Assembly (NCBI GenBank): GCA_023376005.1
Contig: CM042151.1
Span: 81,326,199-81,390,198 of the forward strand
Direction of reading: 5' to 3'
Length of the DNA stretch: 64,000 bases
From: Doryteuthis pealeii
Lineage: Eukaryota; Mollusca; Cephalopoda; Myopsida; Loliginidae
Positions 59,001-64,000 of this stretch are shown here, piece after piece (position 1 is the first letter of the stretch; each line of letters opens with the position of its first letter). Made by a program: the position numbers and the translations under genes. The notes below the pieces were generated by a model, which saw only the letters and a program-made list of their open reading frames with translations, was not told the origin of the DNA and did no database searches.

Positions 59001-59384
59001 AATTAATATATTAAATTCATTAAAAAATGAATATTCTGATGTCAAGTTTAAAATGTTATATTTTTATATTCTAGAAATGAATACTATTTAATGCAAACCT
59101 TATTTTAGTCAAACAAAGTATAAGTTTTGAAGAAAATTATTGACAATTTCGCCCACCCGCCCCTTGTTTAAGCAGAAAAATATCGATGTATTTTTTTTTT
59201 TTCATTTATAAGATTATTAATTATCGAAATGAATGAAAAGAAATCTCAAAAAAATTATCTATTTATTTTTTACATTTTATTTTCCGATTTTCGGTACTTA
59301 TTTTCTCATGGAATATTCCTCTTAATTGTTTTCTATTCACAACTTCGGTCTTTTATCCTTTCATTTATACTGTAATTACCGCCC

Positions 59385-59935
59385 TGTCGGCTGGGGCGTT
59401 AGAATGCAGACTGCACCTCTGCAGAGGGTAAGACTCCCCCAATGGGGCCACCTATTGGCCGTGGGGGGCACCCGTGATGCTTAAGGATAGAGCCCAGGTG
59501 GATGAGCAGTTCATGACATGCAATACTCCACTTTGGCCCTATCTTGAGCTAGACGGGCGGTCGGAGAGACCCCTCCAATCAATTGGCTGTCACATCAAGC
59601 CCTAGCACCTATATGATTGCCCAACCCTATTGCCCTTATGGCAGCACACAACTACATGTCTGCATGTCCTGGGAATGACGTTAAACTCTATCTGATGTGT
59701 GAGGTTCCAGTTCTGGAGGTTTGGGGAATGTGGAGCACCCCTTCATCACCATTGCTCCCTGGTCCACTCTGACCCGGAGTAGTAGTACCTGTTAGGGTCC
59801 CATCTATGGGTTAAATAGAAAAATGTATTTTATAAAAAAATTGTATATCCATTAAGAATTGATTTATTTCAAAACTTTATCGGCATTAAATGACCCACTG
59901 AGGTTGATATGCCGTAAAACAAAACAAACATACAA
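59385..59935. repeat. Composite of dispersed repeats D and C
   Basis: 59,385-59,570 matches repeat D (38,140-38,338) and 59,640-59,930 matches repeat C (7,290-7,645), here adjacent and in one orientation. In the unit they are far apart. The GC content stands out from the flanks. It ends near a short AAAAC run at 59,918-59,928. This may be the full-length form of one retroposon whose two ends are found separately elsewhere. Confidence 0.65.
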
Positions 59936-59974
59936 TACTGTAATTAGTATCGAACACTGACCAACTCACGAGAT

Positions 59975-60090
59975 TGAACACCCCCAAAATAAGGGGGTTC
60001 AAAATTAAGTGAGCTGAAAAAATCAGAAAGTTTTGAAATAAAATAAATAATGCATTATAAAGTTCATTCATTGATAAATATTATATTTTA
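59975..60090. repeat. Repeat family R fragment
   Basis: CCCAAAATAAGGGGGTTCAA, AAGTGAGCTGAAAAAATCAG and GTTCATTCATTGATAAAT follow 3,090-3,185. Confidence 0.55.
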
Positions 60091-60930
60091 AAATTAGATT
60101 ATATTGAAGCATAATTTTCTGGTTTTTTAATCTTCTTTACTTTGCTGGTGGGTTTAAAAAGAATCTTGGGACGCATTAAAAGTAAAAGAAAGAAATGAAA
60201 AGAAAACGTGAGGTAGATCTTAAGATAGATCAATTTTCAAGCGCGTTTTTTTATTAAAAGAGAAGAAAATTAAAATTACATGAATCAAAGTAAAAAAAAT
60301 GAATGCAAAGAATACATTTTAAAGGAAGAAAATAAAAATTATGGAAAAGAAATATCAATAAAAAATGAAATGTGACGAAAATAATTAAGCCTCGTAGGCA
60401 AATGAAATTACATTTGAGATATTTCGTTGAAATTAAAATTCATTTCAATCGGATGTTTTTAAAAAGTTTGTCCAAAGATTTCTTGTTCATTCAAGGAAAA
60501 TTAGTATCTCAAGAATTATATTGACAGGTAAAATAAAATGATAAGATGGTGAAGAATATAAAAAATGATTGTTGATGAAAAGAAATCAAGAAAATATTTT
60601 TTCAATTTAAATGCTAAGTTGATAAAGACAAAAATAAAAACCGGTTTTGGGTAAAAAGGAAACAAAAAAATATTTACGAAAAAAATTAAAATTTTTCTGA
60701 AAAGCATTTGAGAAGTATCATAATCAGGAAATCAGGAATATATATTTTCAAATTAAAATTTTGCTATAAAGAAAAAGTTTGTCGAAGATTCGGACTATAA
60801 TACAAAAATATATTTTCTTTAGATTTTCCTAATAACAAATAGGAATATATATAGTTTCCGATTATCCGGATAAATCTTCATTTCCATAAACTGGTAATGT
60901 CACTGTCTCTCGAGTCTTGTATTTTCTTTA
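60090..60930. other. A-rich non-coding stretch
   Basis: Purine-rich and AT-rich, with no gene or repeat recognised. Confidence 0.4.
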
Positions 60931-60933
60931 TCA

Positions 60934-61560
60934 ATGAGACTTGGGTCATCGAATACGTTTAGTCGTTTGTTCTATATTCAAGTGATATTTTCCCATTCGT
61001 TTCTTATTTGGATTTTTGATCTTTCTAGTGAAAATACTTCCATAATTCTAGATGAACATATCTTTTATATTGCCAAAAAAAAATCAAACTATGATTGTGT
61101 AATCTATAGAATTGTATCCTATACATGATCTCCAATTGGAATGTTTCTTTCCTCCTCCCCCTTAAAGGAGTTTGATTTTCCGATTAACCAGTGGTAAAGT
61201 TACTGTCTTTCTTTATCAGTGAGATGTGGAGTCATCGAGTAAGTTTGGTAGTTTGTTTTATATTCAAGTGATATTTCCCATTGGTTACTCATTTGGATTA
61301 TTCGATCTGTTCCAATGGAAATACTTCCATAATTCAAGATGAACATATCTTTATATTGAAAAAAATCCAATGGTTATTAATCCATGGAATTGCCACATAT
61401 ACATGATTTCTATTTAGAATGTTTGTTTCTACCACACTCTCTAGTATTTTGTACGAAACAGAATGAGAGATATTGTCCGCTTGTCTTATATTGAATTGAT
61501 GTTTCATAAGTCATTTCTATCGTTTATGTTATTCGATCTGTGCCATAATTTCTTTCCGGG
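60934..61560. repeat. Diverged tandem repeat, ~265-bp units
   Basis: GGGTCATCGAATACGTTTAG (60,945) and GAGTCATCGAGTAAGTTTGG (61,210) begin parallel units that share TATTCAAGTGATATTT, TTTGGAT, GAAATACTTCCATAATTC and AGATGAACATATCTT. A third, weaker unit starts near 61,470. A G-run lies at 61,559-61,567. Confidence 0.65.
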
Positions 61561-61734
61561 GGGGGGGTATCGCCAGTTTGCCAATAACTTAGTGCCTTTC
61601 GATCTGTGGAAATAGCTCTAATAAATTATCACCAATTGGAATGTTTGTTTCTAATTCCTGAGAAGCATTTGATAAACTTTCTTGGTTGTGTATCGATGAA
61701 CTGTTGGTTGTAAGTATTTACTAAGGGATAGGCG

Positions 61735-64000
61735 TTTTGTATTTATGTGTTGGTATCTGTTTTTTGTATTATTGTTGATCTAGAGTTTGGTTCTACTAAA
61801 TAGTCTTCTAATCTAATCGATTCCCGGTATTCATAAATATTTTCTAAGTTCGAGACGTTTTGCATTTGTGAGTTGATATCTGTGTTTGTGATTGTTGATT
61901 TATTGTTTGGTTAAACTAAATAATCTTCTGATGTAATCGATGGCTGGGTTTCATGATATTTTCTAAAGAGAGACATTTTGAATTTGTGAGTTGCTTTGTG
62001 TTTGTGGATATTGATGCAGTGTTAGTTTCTGGTAAATAATCTTCGTTGTATTTGATTCCTGGTATTGGTAAGTATTTCTATAGAAGGAGACATTTTGAAT
62101 TTGTGAATTGACGTCTGTATTTGTGGTTATTGATCCATGTTTGTTTCTGGTAAATAATCTTCGGTTGTATTTGATTCTTGGCATTCGTAAGTATTTTGAT
62201 GAGAGAACATTTTGAGTTGTGAGTTGGCGTCTGTATTTGTGTTATTGATCCAGTGTTTGTTTCTGGTAAATAATCTTCGATGTTATTGATTCTTGGCATT
62301 CGTAAGTATTTTGATAGAGAGAGACATTTTGAATGTGTGAGTTGGCGTCTGTATTTGTGGTTATTGATCCAGTGTTTGTTTCTGGTAAATAATCTTCGTT
62401 GTATTTGATTCTTGGTATTCGTAAGTATTTGATAGAGAGAGACATTTTGAATTGTGAGTTGGCGTCTGTATTTTGGTTATTAGTCCAGTGTTTGTTTTGG
62501 TAAATAATCTTCGGTTGTATTTGATTCTGGTATTGGTAAGTATTTTATAGAAGAGACATTTTGAATTTGTGAATTGCGTCTGTATTTTGGTTATGATCCA
62601 GTGTTTGTTTCTGGTAAATAATCTTCGGTTGTATTTGATTCTGGTATTGTAAGTATTTCTATAGAAGGAGACATTTTGAATTTGTGATTGCGTCTGTATT
62701 TGTGGTTATTGATCAGCGTGTTTGTTTCTGGTAAATAATCTTCGGTTGTATTTGATTCTTGGATTCGTAAGTATTTTGATAGAGAGAAACATTTTGAATT
62801 TGTGAGTTGGCGTCTGTATTTGTGGTTATTGATCCAGTGTTTGTTTCTGGTAAATAATCTTCGGTTGTATTTGATTCTTGGATTCGTAAGTATTTCGATA
62901 GAGAGAGACATTTTGAATTGTGAGTTGGCGTCTGTGTTTGTGGTTATTGATCCAGTGTTTGTTTCTGGTAAATAATCTTCGGTTGTATTTGATTCTTGGC
63001 ATTCGTAAGTATTTTGATAGAGAGAGACATTTTGAATTGTGAGTTGGCGTCTGTATTTGTGTTATTGATCCAGTGTTTGTTTCTGGTAAATAATCTTCGG
63101 TTGTATTTGATTCCTGGTATTGTAAGTATTTCTATAGAAGAGACATTTTGAATTTGTGATTGACGTCTGTATTTGTGGTTATTGATCCAGTGTTTGTTTC
63201 TGGTAAATAATCTTCGGTTGTATTTGATTCCTGGTATTGGTAAGTATTTCTATAGAAGGAGACATTTTGAATTTGTGATTGACGTCTGTATTTGTGGTTA
63301 TGATCCAGTGTTTGTTTCTGGTAAATAATCTTCGTTGTATTTGATTCTGGTATTGTAAGTATTTCATAGAAGGAGACATTTTGAATTTGTGAGTTGGCGT
63401 CTGTATTTGTGGTTATTGATCCAGTGTTTGTTTCTGGTAAATAATCTTCGTTGTATTTGATTCTTGATTCGTAAGTATTTTGATGAAGAGAAACATTTTG
63501 AATTTGTGAGTTGGCGTCTGTATTTGTGGTTATTGATCCAGTGTTTGTTTCTGGTAAATAATCTTCGTTGTATTTGATTCTTGGCTTCGTAAGTATTTTG
63601 ATAGAGAGAAACATTTTGAGTTTGTGAGTTGGCGTCTGTTTTGTGGTTATTGATCCAGTGTTTGTTTTGGTAAATAATCTTCGTTGTATTTGATTCTGGT
63701 TCGTAAGTATTTTGATAGAGAGAAACATTTTGAGTTTGTGAGTTGGCGTCTGTTTTGTGGTTATTGATCCAGTGTTTGTTTCTGGTAAATAATCTTCGGT
63801 TGTATTTGATTCTGGTATTCGTAAGTATTTCTATAGAGAGAGACATTTTGAATTTGTGAATTGCGTCTGTATTTGTGGTTATTGATCCAGTGTTTGTTTC
63901 TGGTAAATAATCTTCGGTTGTATTTGATTCTGGATTCGTAAGTATTTTGATAGAGAGAAACATTTTGATTTGTGAGTTGGCGTCTGTATTTGTGGTTATT
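61735..64000 (-). CDS. 120-bp tandem array, possible 40-aa-repeat protein (partial)
   Basis: About 17 regular units plus two or three diverged units at 61,735-61,970 run off the window edge. The intact unit is 120 bp, exactly 40 codons. On the minus strand one frame is fully open and reads NTDANSQIQNVSLYQNTYEC and then QESNTTEDYLPETNTGSITT, rich in Thr, Asn and Ser, with two N-glycosylation sequons (NVS, NTT) per unit. Single-base indels break it into frames of up to 199 residues (63,132-63,728 and 63,364-63,963), whose long translations mix frames. The diverged end unit keeps the same frame with substitutions (NTDINSQMQNVS, YEYRES, LEDYL), then reaches a stop. That conservation favours a protein-coding origin, perhaps a secreted repeat protein. 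Another frame is also open in the consensus unit, so a plain minisatellite remains possible. Confidence 0.45.

Noticed and set aside
63132..63963. The 198- and 199-residue minus-strand frames as literal proteins
   Set aside because: They switch among frames at single-base indels between units. Only the 40-codon frame described in the feature is considered plausible.

Overview
The window is AT-rich metazoan nuclear DNA. It holds intron-separated C2H2 zinc-finger exons, decayed LINE fragments, tRNA-derived SINEs, foldback elements, (TA)n tracts and minisatellites. It shows no bacterial-style gene packing. A lophotrochozoan, most likely a cephalopod mollusc, would fit the clustered C2H2 genes and the repeat load. 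That assignment is inference, because no single-copy marker gene is visible.

The dominant feature is architectural. Bases 1-54,471 are one genomic segment of about 21 kb read three times in alternating orientation. Pass 1 is 1-17,306. It folds at a 54-nt spacer (17,307-17,360) into pass 2, 17,361-38,338, the only complete copy. That folds at a 55-nt spacer (38,339-38,393) into pass 3, 38,394-54,471. Corresponding positions sum to about 34,700 for passes 1 and 2 and to about 76,730 for passes 2 and 3. The passes differ mainly by indels, often at homopolymers, and pass 3 is badly degraded between about 44.6 and 53.9 kb. This looks like a fold-back or multi-pass long-read artefact rather than three genomic copies, so almost every feature before 54.47 kb is listed more than once. 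From 54,472 to 64,000 the sequence is different DNA.

The 21-kb unit, read in pass 1 from low to high coordinates, begins with a LINE reverse-transcriptase fragment and a decayed zinc-finger tail that carries a 0.5-kb foldback transposon with an 8-bp target duplication. Zinc-finger gene 1 (minus strand, 11 good fingers) follows, with its candidate promoter and first exons at 4.15-4.86 kb. Next come a LINE 3' fragment, a possible solo LTR, several SINE-type repeats, and two foldback elements that each carry hammerhead-ribozyme motifs on both strands (8.23-8.39 and 8.86-8.95 kb). Zinc-finger gene 2 (minus strand, 13 fingers) follows with a 67-bp minisatellite in its 3' UTR. A second LINE 3' fragment, a long foldback and a divergent promoter pair (14.1-15.4 kb) complete the pass. 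Pass 2 continues past the LINE into a 3.7-kb stretch (34.7-38.3 kb) that carries a third hammerhead-bearing palindrome.

The right-hand 9.5 kb (54.5-64 kb) has few recognisable features: dispersed repeats shared with the unit, a composite repeat at 59.4-59.9 kb, a diverged tandem repeat at 60.9-61.6 kb, and a 120-bp (40-codon) tandem array that runs off the right edge and may encode a Thr/Asn/Ser-rich repeat protein on the minus strand.

The most interesting signal is the set of three sequence-distinct head-to-head hammerhead ribozyme pairs. Their stems I, II and III can be paired by eye around the conserved CUGANGA and GAAA cores.
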